This document shows, piece by piece, positions 51,783 through 60,919 of a stretch of 64,000 bases of DNA. The notes beneath the pieces are model-generated. The model was not told where the DNA came from, made no database searches, and saw only the letters and a program-made list of their open reading frames with translations. Numbering within the stretch: position 1 is the first letter of the stretch; each line of letters starts with the position of its first letter. This DNA comes from an uncultured SAR86 cluster bacterium (lineage in GTDB: Bacteria; Pseudomonadota; Gammaproteobacteria; Magnimaribacterales; D2472). Location of the stretch: the NCBI GenBank assembly GCA_902559345.1, contig CACEHH010000002.1, positions 24,607-88,606 on the forward strand, written 5' to 3'. Position numbers and translations under genes: made by a program.

Positions 51783-53051
51783 TTATCTATATCTAGAAGA
51801 GGGTATGTTATTCTTTTTTCTATATTTTGTGATTGTTCTTCTTGCTAGACCATATCCCTTTTTATTAAGCTCTATAGCAATTTTTTTATCGCTTTTTGGA
51901 TTTTTTTCTGAATCAATAATATCTTTTATTAATTTCATTAATTGTAAATCTGAAATATTTCTAATTTTTGAAACCGAAGAAACTAATAATGATTTAAAAG
52001 GTATGACGCCTTTTGGTGTTTCAATATACTTATGCCTTAATATTCTAGATATAGTTGATGGATGAACTCCAATTTGATTAGCAATTTCTTTATTATTTAA
52101 TGTATTGATTTTTAAAGGATTATCTTCAAAGAAATCAATCTGTTTTGAGCATATATATTCACCAACCTTCTTAACTGTGTCATTTCTTTTTTTTACTGAA
52201 GTTAAAAGCCATTTTGCCTCATTAATCTTTTCTAATATCTTAGAATTTTTTTTTGAATGAATCTCTTTTTTTACTTGTGTTATTAAATCATAATCAATTT
52301 TTATTATTGGAAAGCTTTCATCTATAAAATCTATATTAAAATCTTTATCATTTATAGAAACTTTTAAATCAGGCTCAATGAATCTAATTTTTTCAAAGTT
52401 AAGACCAGGACTAAGATCACATTTTTTTATTTCATCAACAGCCTGATTGAAATTTTTTTCAGAAACCCCTTTTTTAATTAATTTTTTCTTAATTTTGTCT
52501 AATTCATCTAAATTTTCATTGAATATAATTTCCATTATTAAGGCTTTCTTTTTAGCTGATAAGTTGCTGTTGTTGATTTGAATCTTTATGCATTCCTTAT
52601 GGTTTCTATAACCAACCCCAGGTGGATCCATTTTCTGAATAATATTTTTTATGGCTTCTTCAATCTCGTTTGCATGAAAAATATATTTTGATATTTTTTC
52701 AATTTCATATGTATCTTCAGCCAGCCTTCCTGACTCATCAATACAGTCAATGAGAATGGTTGATAATTCTATTTGTTTTTTATTTAGATCAAAGTCATCT
52801 AGTTGTTTTATTAGAGATTCTCTTAGGGTTAGTTTTGACTCAACATCAAAATTAAAATCTTGTTCATATTTCCCAATAACTGAACTAATTTCTTCCTTTT
52901 TTTCTAGAAAGGGATTTTCTTCTATTTCTTTTTCAATTTTTTTTATTAACTCAAATCTTGATAGCTGCAGAAGATCAATCGATTTTTTTAGAGAGGGCGT
53001 AAATTTAAGATTTTGTTTTTGTTTTAAGTTTTTTGATAGAACTATATCCAT
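51783..53051 (-). CDS. rpoN: RNA polymerase sigma-54 factor
   Basis: 422 aa; region I LKQKQNLKFTPSLKKSIDLLQLSRFEL, HTH EIANQIGVHPSTISRILRHKYIETPKGVIPFK, RpoN box ARRTITKYRK. Confidence 0.93.
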   Translation of the reverse strand: MDIVLSKNLKQKQNLKFTPSLKKSIDLLQLSRFELIKKIEKEIEENPFLEKKEEISSVIGKYEQDFNFDVESKLTLRESLIKQLDDFDLNKKQIELSTILIDCIDESGRLAEDTYEIEKISKYIFHANEIEEAIKNIIQKMDPPGVGYRNHKECIKIQINNSNLSAKKKALIMEIIFNENLDELDKIKKKLIKKGVSEKNFNQAVDEIKKCDLSPGLNFEKIRFIEPDLKVSINDKDFNIDFIDESFPIIKIDYDLITQVKKEIHSKKNSKILEKINEAKWLLTSVKKRNDTVKKVGEYICSKQIDFFEDNPLKINTLNNKEIANQIGVHPSTISRILRHKYIETPKGVIPFKSLLVSSVSKIRNISDLQLMKLIKDIIDSEKNPKSDKKIAIELNKKGYGLARRTITKYRKKNNIPSSRYR

Positions 53052-53053
53052 CT

Positions 53054-53767
53054 CTAATTATACATATTTCCTAGGTAAACTTTTTTAACTAGTTTGTTAT
53101 TAATTAATTTACTCTTATCATCTTCAGCAATAATCTCACCATTGTTTATTATGGCCGCTTGATCACATATTTCTAAGGTTTCTCTTACATTATGATCTGT
53201 AATTAATACACCAATATTCTTTTTTACTAATTTTCTTAAAACATTTTTGATATCCTCAATAGCAATTGGATCAATGCCAGCAAAAGGCTCATCTAAAAGT
53301 ATTATTTTTGGTTTAGCAGCAAGAGTTCTGGCAATCTCTACTTTTCTTCTTTGACCTCCAGAGAGTTGCCTTCCTTTAAGATTAGATATTTCTGATAATC
53401 CATATTCCTCAATTGAGCTTTCGATAAATTTTTGAATATCTTTATTATTTTTAAATGATAATTCAGCCAATCCTTGCAGATTTTGGTAAACAGATAAGTT
53501 CTGAAAAATAGATGGTTCTTGAGGTAGATATTTAATTCCCATCTTAGATCTTTTATGCATTGGGATATTTGAAATATCCTTATCATCAAGGATGATCTCT
53601 CCTAGATCAGAGCCTGCTAGACCCGCAATGATGTAGAACATGGTAGTTTTTCCAGCTCCATTTGGGCCAAGCAAGCCATATATTTCACCATGATTAACTT
53701 CAAAACTTACATCAGAAAGAATCTTCTTATCTTTAATTGATTTAGATATATTCTTGACTAAAAGCAT
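53054..53767 (-). CDS. lptB: LPS export ABC transporter ATP-binding protein
   Basis: 237 aa; GPNGAGKTTMFYIIAGL, LSGGQRRKVEIARTLA, LLDEPFAGIDPIAI. Confidence 0.95.
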   Translation of the reverse strand: MLLVKNISKSIKDKKILSDVSFEVNHGEIYGLLGPNGAGKTTMFYIIAGLAGSDLGEIILDDKDISNIPMHKRSKMGIKYLPQEPSIFQNLSVYQNLQGLAELSFKNNKDIQKFIESSIEEYGLSEISNLKGRQLSGGQRRKVEIARTLAAKPKIILLDEPFAGIDPIAIEDIKNVLRKLVKKNIGVLITDHNVRETLEICDQAAIINNGEIIAEDDKSKLINNKLVKKVYLGNMYN

Positions 53768-53773
53768 AAAAAT

Positions 53774-54184
53774 TTAACCCGATGACATTTTTCCTGTTTG
53801 AGGATTAAAGATTATATGGTTTGAGGAAATAGATATATTTTCATATTTCATTGTCGCATTTCCTTTAAGATGAACTTTTTCATCAGTAAAAAATAATATT
53901 TTGTCTGCTTGTCCATCAAACAAGTTTTCTTCTTTGATGGATTTAATGGAGGATGGATTACCCAAAAATGTTATAACATTTTTTATTTCATCATACATAG
54001 CAGACTCAGATTTAATGCTCACATATTCTGAAGTAATTTCAACATCATTTAAAAAAGTTACTCTTTTAGAATCTTTTAAAAATTCTATTGATTCAGATTT
54101 AATTTTAATATCACTTTTAAAATTAGATGTTGCATGAAAAGACGTGAAGAGTAAAAAGAATAAGATTAAATATTTTATTTTCAA
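53774..54184 (-). CDS. lptA: Lipopolysaccharide transport periplasmic protein LptA
   Basis: 136 aa with signal peptide and OstA-like repeat (IKSESIEFLKDSKRVTFLNDVEIT); upstream of lptB. Confidence 0.85.
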   Translation of the reverse strand: MKIKYLILFFLLFTSFHATSNFKSDIKIKSESIEFLKDSKRVTFLNDVEITSEYVSIKSESAMYDEIKNVITFLGNPSSIKSIKEENLFDGQADKILFFTDEKVHLKGNATMKYENISISSNHIIFNPQTGKMSSG

Positions 54185-55150
54185 TTAAAGTATCCTAGCT
54201 TCTATAAGATCATGCATAGATATTACACCAACATGCTTTTGTTTTTCTGTAACAACCAATGTAAAGATTTTATTTTTTTCCATTATTTTTGCAGCATCTA
54301 CTGCAAGAGCATTAGGCTTTATAGTTTTATATGATTTAGTCATTACTTCTTTAATTTTTGTTTTTTGAATATCAATTTTTTTATTAATACACCTTCTAAG
54401 ATCTCCATCTGTAAATATACCAATTACTTTAGATTTATCTATTACAAGTGTTATACCTAGGTTTTTTTTAGTAATTTCTAATAAAGCTTTATCAAGAATA
54501 GTATTTGGAGATACCTTTGGAACAGAATTGCCTCTATGCATTAGATCTTGCACTTGAGTAATTAATTTTTTTCCTAATTTTCCAGCCGGATGCGAGGATG
54601 CAAAATCATTTTTTGTAAATCCTTTTGCTTCTAGCAATGCAATTGCAAGAGCATCACCAAATGCTAGAGCATTTGTTGTAGATGATGTTGGAGCTAGATC
54701 TAATGGACAGGCTTCTTTCTTTGATTTTAATTCAATTTTTATATCTGCTGATTTTGCAATGCTTGATTTGTTATTGCTTGTTAAGGATGCAATTTCTTTT
54801 GCATGTCTTTTTAAGGAGGGCAAAATATTAATTATCTCATCTGTTTCACCAGAATTTGATATTAAAAGAACGATATCTTTTTTATTAATTAGTCCAATAT
54901 CTCCATGAGCTGCTTCTGTGGGATGAATAAAAATTGATGGAGTCCCAGTGCTTGATAATGTTGCAGAAATTTTTTGTGCTATATGACCTGATTTGCCAAC
55001 ACCCATAATTACAAACTTCCCTTTACAATAAAGCACATTCTCACAAAGTGTTGTAAAAGATTTATTTAATTGTTTTGCTATTGCTAAAATAGACTCAGAC
55101 TCAATCTTTAAAGTTCTTTTAGCTGATCCTATGTAATTATATTTTTTCAT
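54185..55150 (-). CDS. kdsD: Arabinose-5-phosphate isomerase (KdsD/KpsF)
   Basis: 321 aa; SIS domain (GVGKSGHIAQKISATLSSTGTPSIFIHPTEAAHGDIG) plus CBS pair. Confidence 0.93.
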   Translation of the reverse strand: MKKYNYIGSAKRTLKIESESILAIAKQLNKSFTTLCENVLYCKGKFVIMGVGKSGHIAQKISATLSSTGTPSIFIHPTEAAHGDIGLINKKDIVLLISNSGETDEIINILPSLKRHAKEIASLTSNNKSSIAKSADIKIELKSKKEACPLDLAPTSSTTNALAFGDALAIALLEAKGFTKNDFASSHPAGKLGKKLITQVQDLMHRGNSVPKVSPNTILDKALLEITKKNLGITLVIDKSKVIGIFTDGDLRRCINKKIDIQKTKIKEVMTKSYKTIKPNALAVDAAKIMEKNKIFTLVVTEKQKHVGVISMHDLIEARIL

Positions 55151-55196
55151 AGTAAATTTAGAAAATTTATATAAACCTAAATGGTATAATAGACTA

Positions 55197-55823
55197 ATGT
55201 TACATGCACATAAAAATTTTTTCCTTCTTTTCTTAATTATAGTTATTTCATTTCAAATAAAATCTGAAGAAGACCCGTTCTTATTTATAGATTCAAATGC
55301 TCAGAAAATGGCTGATGTGCTTACAAATGAATCAGAGCTATTTGAAACAGATAGATTAATATATGAAGACAAAATAAAAGAAATTTTTGAGCCAATGATT
55401 GATTTTAGAAGAGTTGCTGCAAGTGTTATGGGTAAAAAGTATTACTTGATGGCTTCAACAGACCAAAGAGCAGATTTTGTTTTAATATTTAAAGATTCCT
55501 TGCTAGATACTTATGCCGAAACTCTTGCTCAGTGGGGCGAATCTACGATATCAACACAATTTCCTCCAAAAAATATAGACGCTAGTATAATAAATATTGA
55601 AGTAAGGCAAACTTTAGATACTGGAAATAGTAAATACCCTATTTCATATAAGTTAAAAAAAACCAAAGATGGTTGGAAGATTGTAAACATAATAATTAAT
55701 GGAGTTAATTTAGGATTAACATTCAGAAACCAATTCCAAGCATTGGCTATTTCATATGATGAAGACATTGAGCTAACTTTAAAAAATTGGGTTTCTGATG
55801 CGGGAGATGCAGGTATTTCATAA
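55197..55823 (+). CDS. mlaC: Phospholipid-binding protein MlaC (Ttg2D family)
   Basis: 208 aa with signal peptide; IFEPMIDFRRVAASVMGKKYYLMASTDQRADFVLIFKDSLLDTYAETL, GWKIVNIIINGVNLGLTFRNQFQAL. Confidence 0.92.
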   Translation: MLHAHKNFFLLFLIIVISFQIKSEEDPFLFIDSNAQKMADVLTNESELFETDRLIYEDKIKEIFEPMIDFRRVAASVMGKKYYLMASTDQRADFVLIFKDSLLDTYAETLAQWGESTISTQFPPKNIDASIINIEVRQTLDTGNSKYPISYKLKKTKDGWKIVNIIINGVNLGLTFRNQFQALAISYDEDIELTLKNWVSDAGDAGIS

Positions 55824-55824
55824 A

Positions 55825-56040
55825 ATGAAAGAGATCATTGAGAAAATTTTAATTGAAAATATACCTGATGCAGTTTGTAATTTTGATGGAGACCAGTGCA
55901 ATCTCCGTTTGACAGTATCTTCAATTATTTTTAAGGATATGTCTTTAATTAATCAACATAAAAAAGTAATGAAGTTATTAGAAAATAAATTTGAATCAGG
56001 TGAACTTCATGCTTTAAGCTTGGAAACTAAAATTTTATAA
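55825..56040 (+). CDS. ibaG: BolA/IbaG family protein
   Basis: 71 aa; MKEIIEKILIENIPDAVCNFDGDQCNLRLTVSSIIFKDMSLINQHKKVMKLLENKFESGELHALSLET; upstream of murA. Confidence 0.85.
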   Translation: MKEIIEKILIENIPDAVCNFDGDQCNLRLTVSSIIFKDMSLINQHKKVMKLLENKFESGELHALSLETKIL

Positions 56041-56046
56041 TCAAAA

Positions 56047-57306
56047 ATGGAAAAGCTTCTAATAAAAGGAGGAAATTCCCTCTCAGGCAAAATAAAGTGT
56101 TCAGGAGCAAAGAATGCAGCATTACCCATGATTGCTTCTACTATTCTTTGTGAAGATAAAATAACTCTTAAGAATCTACCCTATCTTCAAGATATCACAA
56201 CAATGTTTGAGTTATTAGGCTCGATGGGTTCTGAAATTCTGCTTGATGAAAATATGAATTTTACAATATCATCATCCAACCTAAGCGATATCGAAGCAAG
56301 ATATGAATTAGTAAAAACTATGAGAGCATCAATTCTTGTTCTAGGACCATTGTTGGCTAGATATGGTAAAGCAAGAATTGCACTTCCTGGAGGCTGTGCT
56401 ATTGGCTCAAGACCAGTAAATTATCACTTAGATGCATTGAAGTTATTGGGAGCTAAAATCAAATTGAAAAATGGATATATAGAAGCTTCAGCAAAAAAAT
56501 TAATTGGAAATAGCATTAGATTCGATGGAGTTACGGTAACCGGAACTGAAAATCTGATGATGGCTGCAACTCTTGCAGAAGGAAGAACAACATTATTAAA
56601 TGTTGCAAAGGAACCAGAAATAATTGATTTGGCAGAAATGTTAAATTCAATGGGGGCAAAAATATCAGGAGCTGGATCTGAAGAAATTATAATTGATGGT
56701 GTTGATAGACTACATGAAACTGTATTTTCAATTCCTGCAGACAGAATTGAAGCAGGAACATATCTAGTTGCTGCAGCAGTTACAAATGGAAATGTCACTG
56801 TAGAAGGAATCAACCCAAAGAGATTAATGAAAGTAATTTCTAAATTAAAAGATACTGGAGCAGATGTTAAGCATGATCAAGAATCAATCTCAATATCAAT
56901 GAATAGAGATCATCCAAGACCTGTTGATATTACAACTGCACCGTTCCCTGAATTTCCTACTGATATGCAGGCACAGTTTTCAGTAATAAATGCTATCTCT
57001 AAAGGCACATCTAATATTTACGAAACTGTTTTTGAGAATCGATTTATGCATATTCTTGAATTAAATAGAATGGGTTGTGATATAAGCGTAAAGGGTAATC
57101 ATGCAATCATCAAAGGAGTTAAATCTATTTATGGCGCTCAAGTTATGGCAACGGACTTAAGAGCATCAGCAAGTCTTATTCTTGCAGGCCTTTGCGCAAA
57201 AGGAGAAACCGTAGTTGATAGAATTTATCATATTGATAGGGGGTACGAGCGAATAGAAGAAAAATTAAATTATTTAGGTGCAGATATAACTAGGTTACCT
57301 AGTTAA
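56047..57306 (+). CDS. murA: UDP-N-acetylglucosamine 1-carboxyvinyltransferase
   Basis: 419 aa; KIKCSGAKNAALPMIASTIL, GGCAIGSRPVNYH. Confidence 0.96.
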   Translation: MEKLLIKGGNSLSGKIKCSGAKNAALPMIASTILCEDKITLKNLPYLQDITTMFELLGSMGSEILLDENMNFTISSSNLSDIEARYELVKTMRASILVLGPLLARYGKARIALPGGCAIGSRPVNYHLDALKLLGAKIKLKNGYIEASAKKLIGNSIRFDGVTVTGTENLMMAATLAEGRTTLLNVAKEPEIIDLAEMLNSMGAKISGAGSEEIIIDGVDRLHETVFSIPADRIEAGTYLVAAAVTNGNVTVEGINPKRLMKVISKLKDTGADVKHDQESISISMNRDHPRPVDITTAPFPEFPTDMQAQFSVINAISKGTSNIYETVFENRFMHILELNRMGCDISVKGNHAIIKGVKSIYGAQVMATDLRASASLILAGLCAKGETVVDRIYHIDRGYERIEEKLNYLGADITRLPS

Positions 57307-58288
57307 TTTTCTTAATTTGATCTGAATTTATCTCAACCAATTTATATTCTTTATTTCTTGTAAATAATTTTAATTTTATATCATTTCCAAGCCCTGCAAA
57401 TCTTATTGATTTACTTAAATTATTCCAAGTTCCTGCCTCTTCATTTATTTCAATAATAATATCATTTGTTCTTACACCTTTTTCATATAAAGGCCCAAAA
57501 CTATCTATCTCTACTATTTTTAGAGCATTAACTATTTCATTTTCTAAATTTATTCGAATTCTAACAACTCTAAAATTACCAATCCATGTAGTTCTAATTT
57601 TTCCAAATTGTATAAGTTCTGAAGAAATTTGAACAACAAGGTTGGAGGGAATTGCAAAACCAATTCCCTGATATGCTCCCGTTTTAGAAAATATTTTTGA
57701 ATTAATGCCTACCAAATTTCCATTCTCATTTATTAATGCACCTCCAGAATTGCCTGGATTTATTGCTGCATCAGTTTGAATTAGTTGAAGATATGGATTG
57801 CCATAATCTCTACCAGTAGCACTAATAATTCCATTTGAAACCGATATACCAATTCCATATGGATTCCCAATTGCTAGAACTCTATCACCTATCTTAAGAT
57901 TTTCAGAATCAGCAATATTAATTGGATTTAATTCTTCCTCTGCATTAATTTTTAGTACAGCAATATCTGTGTTCTTATCAATGCCTATGATTGATGCTGG
58001 ATAATATTTACCATTATTGAGGCTTACATTAATATTTTGACCAGATAGAATATGAAGATTTGTAACAATGTAGCCATCTTTTGAAAAGATTACTCCAGAG
58101 CCTATACCATTTTCCTGCCTTGAGTATGAAAGGCTGTTGCTTGAAGAAATCGTGACAACTGATTCTATTGATTTTTCAGAAGCCGTAACTAATTTGTTTT
58201 TATCATTAGATATAAAGTACCATGTGGCACAAAAAGTTAAAAAAGCGATTAATATATAATTAAAAAAGTATGTTTGAAAAAGTTTCAT
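57299..58288 (-). CDS. degS: DegS-like trypsin/PDZ serine protease
   Basis: 329 aa; N-terminal TM, VTNLHIL (His), NTDIAVLKI (Asp), NPGNSGGALI (Ser), C-terminal PDZ. Confidence 0.82.
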   Translation of the reverse strand: MKLFQTYFFNYILIAFLTFCATWYFISNDKNKLVTASEKSIESVVTISSSNSLSYSRQENGIGSGVIFSKDGYIVTNLHILSGQNINVSLNNGKYYPASIIGIDKNTDIAVLKINAEEELNPINIADSENLKIGDRVLAIGNPYGIGISVSNGIISATGRDYGNPYLQLIQTDAAINPGNSGGALINENGNLVGINSKIFSKTGAYQGIGFAIPSNLVVQISSELIQFGKIRTTWIGNFRVVRIRINLENEIVNALKIVEIDSFGPLYEKGVRTNDIIIEINEEAGTWNNLSKSIRFAGLGNDIKLKLFTRNKEYKLVEINSDQIKKIN

Positions 58289-58289
58289 A

Positions 58290-59339
58290 ATGTCAATTAC
58301 TCAAAATATCATCGATGCACTTAAAAACCAAGAGATAAACCCAGATTCTGCGCAACTAGATCTTATTAAGAAATTAGCAAATTTAAAATTTAAAAAAGGT
58401 TTTGTTAAATCAATCAAAAAATTTGGAAGCAATGATAATCTTGGTATCTATATCTGGGGTGATGTTGGTAGAGGAAAAACTTTAATAATAAATCAATATT
58501 TAAAACAGCTTAATCCGGATGATTATAAAAGTTTTCATTATATTGATTTGATGAGTTTTGTTCATAATGAATTAAATATTAATTCAGGCACAAAAGATCC
58601 TCTTGATGAGGTTGCAAGAAGTCTTATGAAAAAGTGCGACTTAATATTTATAGATGAATTTCAAGTTGAAGATGTATCAGATGCAATGATAATCGGTAAT
58701 CTTTTAATAAAAATTTTAAATTCTGGTACAAAAATTATTATTACATCAAATTCGCATCCAAATGATTTATATAAAGATGGATTGCAAAGAGAAAAATTTA
58801 TTAAATTAATTAAAATTTGCTCTAAGAAGCTAGAAATTTTTATGCTTGATGGAAAAATTGATTATAGATTAAGAAATATTATAGATACAAACCATGTTGA
58901 ACAATATTCGTACTCTGAAAAAGATATTCTAAATCTAATAAAGGATAATTTCATATTATCTAATGAACATATCAAAGAAATTATAATAAACGACCGAAAA
59001 TTCACATGTAAATTATTTTCAAATAATCTGTTGTGGATAGATTTTATGACTTTCTTCAAAGAGCCAAACAGCTCACAGGATTACAACTCCATTTGTAATA
59101 GACTTGATTGGATATTTATAAGTAATTTTAAATCTTGCAATGATGATTCTGCAGATATTATCAGGCGTTTTATTTCTTTTATTGATATTGCATATACAAA
59201 AAAATCCAAAGTTAAGTTCTTTTTCAATGACAAAGATATAAAAAATATCTATGTTGGCAAAAAACTCCAGTTATTATGGGGTAGGTGCTCTAGTAGACTT
59301 TCTGAGATGCAAAATTATGGTTATTTATCAGATGACTAA
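58290..59339 (+). CDS. zapE: Cell division protein ZapE (AFG1-like ATPase)
   Basis: 349 aa; GIYIWGDVGRGKTLIINQYL, LIFIDEFQVEDVSDAMIIGNLL. Confidence 0.92.
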   Translation: MSITQNIIDALKNQEINPDSAQLDLIKKLANLKFKKGFVKSIKKFGSNDNLGIYIWGDVGRGKTLIINQYLKQLNPDDYKSFHYIDLMSFVHNELNINSGTKDPLDEVARSLMKKCDLIFIDEFQVEDVSDAMIIGNLLIKILNSGTKIIITSNSHPNDLYKDGLQREKFIKLIKICSKKLEIFMLDGKIDYRLRNIIDTNHVEQYSYSEKDILNLIKDNFILSNEHIKEIIINDRKFTCKLFSNNLLWIDFMTFFKEPNSSQDYNSICNRLDWIFISNFKSCNDDSADIIRRFISFIDIAYTKKSKVKFFFNDKDIKNIYVGKKLQLLWGRCSSRLSEMQNYGYLSDD

Positions 59340-59415
59340 ATTTTAATAAAAATGCATATAAATATTGCTATATTTTGTTCTAAACATTAATATTCGTTTC
59401 TCAAATTAAATGATT

Positions 59416-59847
59416 ATGAAAACATACTCGCTAAAAAAGGAAGAAGTAGAAAGAAGCTGGTTTATTTTAGATGTTTCTGATCGCATTCTCGGAAGAGTTG
59501 CAACAAAAATTGCAGATAAGATTAGAGGTAAAGATAAGCCGACATTTACTCCACATACTGATGGTGGAGACTATGTAATAGTTATTAATGCTGAAAAAAT
59601 TAAAGTTACAGGTTCAAAATTTACTGATAAAAAGTATTACAGGCATTCTTTATATCCTGGCGGTCTTAAAACACAGACTTTTAAAGAATTAAATGATAAG
59701 AATCCAGAAAGAATTATTGAAGAAGCTGTTAAAGGAATGCTCCCTAAAAATAAACTTGGCAAATCTATGATTAAGAAGCTTAAAGTTTTCAAGGGTCCGG
59801 TTCATGACCATGAATCACAAAAACCAACTGAATGGAAGTTAAGTTAA
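59416..59847 (+). CDS. rplM: 50S ribosomal protein L13
   Basis: [33 protein letters not shown]..., [22 protein letters not shown]. Confidence 0.96.
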   Translation: MKTYSLKKEEVERSWFILDVSDRILGRVATKIADKIRGKDKPTFTPHTDGGDYVIVINAEKIKVTGSKFTDKKYYRHSLYPGGLKTQTFKELNDKNPERIIEEAVKGMLPKNKLGKSMIKKLKVFKGPVHDHESQKPTEWKLS

Positions 59848-60239
59848 TGAGTGCAGAAATACATTATGCTACAGGAAGAAGAAAAACTTCTTCAGCTAGA
59901 GTTTATCTTAAAAAAGGAAAAGGCAACATTTTAGTAAATGATAAGAAGTTGGATGAGTATTTTGGAAGGAAAGTAGCTCAAATGCTTGTAATGCAACCTT
60001 TAGAACTTTTAGATATTGCTGAAAAATTTGATGTTGATGTTAAGGTTAAAGGTGGTGGAAGTTTTGGACAAGCTGGAGCAATAAGACATGGAATTTCAAG
60101 AGCATTGACTATTTTTGATAATGAGCTTAGACCTCAATTAAAAAAAGCAGGACTTCTAACTAGAGACCCTAGAAGAGTTGAAAGAAAGAAACCTGGCTTA
60201 GTGAAAGCAAGAAAAAGTAAGCAGTTTTCAAAAAGATAA
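59847..60239 (+). CDS. rpsI: 30S ribosomal protein S9
   Basis: [20 protein letters not shown], ...[11 protein letters not shown]. Confidence 0.96.
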   Translation: MSAEIHYATGRRKTSSARVYLKKGKGNILVNDKKLDEYFGRKVAQMLVMQPLELLDIAEKFDVDVKVKGGGSFGQAGAIRHGISRALTIFDNELRPQLKKAGLLTRDPRRVERKKPGLVKARKSKQFSKR

Positions 60240-60254
60240 TTTTTAATTTTTTCA

Positions 60255-60276
60255 TACTTATTTCCCATTATAAGTA
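60255..60276 (+). terminator. Weak hairpin downstream of rpsI (7-bp AT-rich stem)
   Basis: TACTTAT-ttcccatt-ATAAGTA followed by an AT-rich tract; weak. Confidence 0.3.
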
Positions 60277-60299
60277 AATTTTATATTACTTAATTATGT

Positions 60300-60305
60300 T
60301 ATAAT
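60300..60305 (+). promoter_or_regulatory. Putative -10 (TATAAT) for petABC
   Basis: TATAAT ~33 nt upstream of petA; no clear -35. Confidence 0.4.
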
Positions 60306-60337
60306 TTTTGACGAAATTTGAGTAGCACACAGCCTAA

Positions 60338-60919
60338 ATGCAAGATAAAGACAAAACAAGAAGGAAGGTTTTAATTGGTTTAACAAGCGCAGTTGGCTTA
60401 TCTGGGTTGCCATTTGCTGCAACTCCTTTTATTGCAGCTTGGAATCCTAGTGCTAAAGCAAAAGCTGCAGGCGCCGCTGTTAAATTAGATGTTTCAAAAA
60501 TGCAATATGGTCAACAAATTCAGGTTTCATGGAGAAAACAACCAGTTTTCATTATTAGACATACAAAAGAAAGTTTAGCTAGTTTAGATAATAGTTTATC
60601 AAAATTAGCTGATCCAAATTCTGATCTTATTTCTGAGCCTTATAAAGGGCTATATCCTACAAGATCAAAAAGTTCAGAATATTCGGTTATGTCTGGAGTT
60701 TGTACTCATTTAGGTTGTGCTCCAAAATATTTTCCAGAGATTGAACCAAAACCATGGGATGCAACTTGGAGTGGAGGTTTTTTTTGTCCTTGTCATGGAT
60801 CAATGTTTGATATCGTTGGCAGAGTTTTTAAAGGTGTTCCAGCACCTACTAATTTAGTTATACCTCCGCATATGTTTGAAGGAAGTATATTAACTATAGG
60901 AGAGGATAAGGAGCTATAA
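60338..60919 (+). CDS. petA: Ubiquinol-cytochrome c reductase Rieske iron-sulfur subunit
   Basis: 193 aa; Tat-like RRKVLIGLTS, CTHLGC and CPCHGS Rieske motifs. Confidence 0.95.
   Translation: MQDKDKTRRKVLIGLTSAVGLSGLPFAATPFIAAWNPSAKAKAAGAAVKLDVSKMQYGQQIQVSWRKQPVFIIRHTKESLASLDNSLSKLADPNSDLISEPYKGLYPTRSKSSEYSVMSGVCTHLGCAPKYFPEIEPKPWDATWSGGFFCPCHGSMFDIVGRVFKGVPAPTNLVIPPHMFEGSILTIGEDKEL

Noticed and set aside
52750-53088. 112-aa plus-strand ORF opposite rpoN
   Set aside because: Phe/Ser-rich antisense of Lys/Glu-rich coding sequence; no support.
56424-56813. 129-aa minus-strand ORF inside murA
   Set aside because: Antisense shadow ORF.
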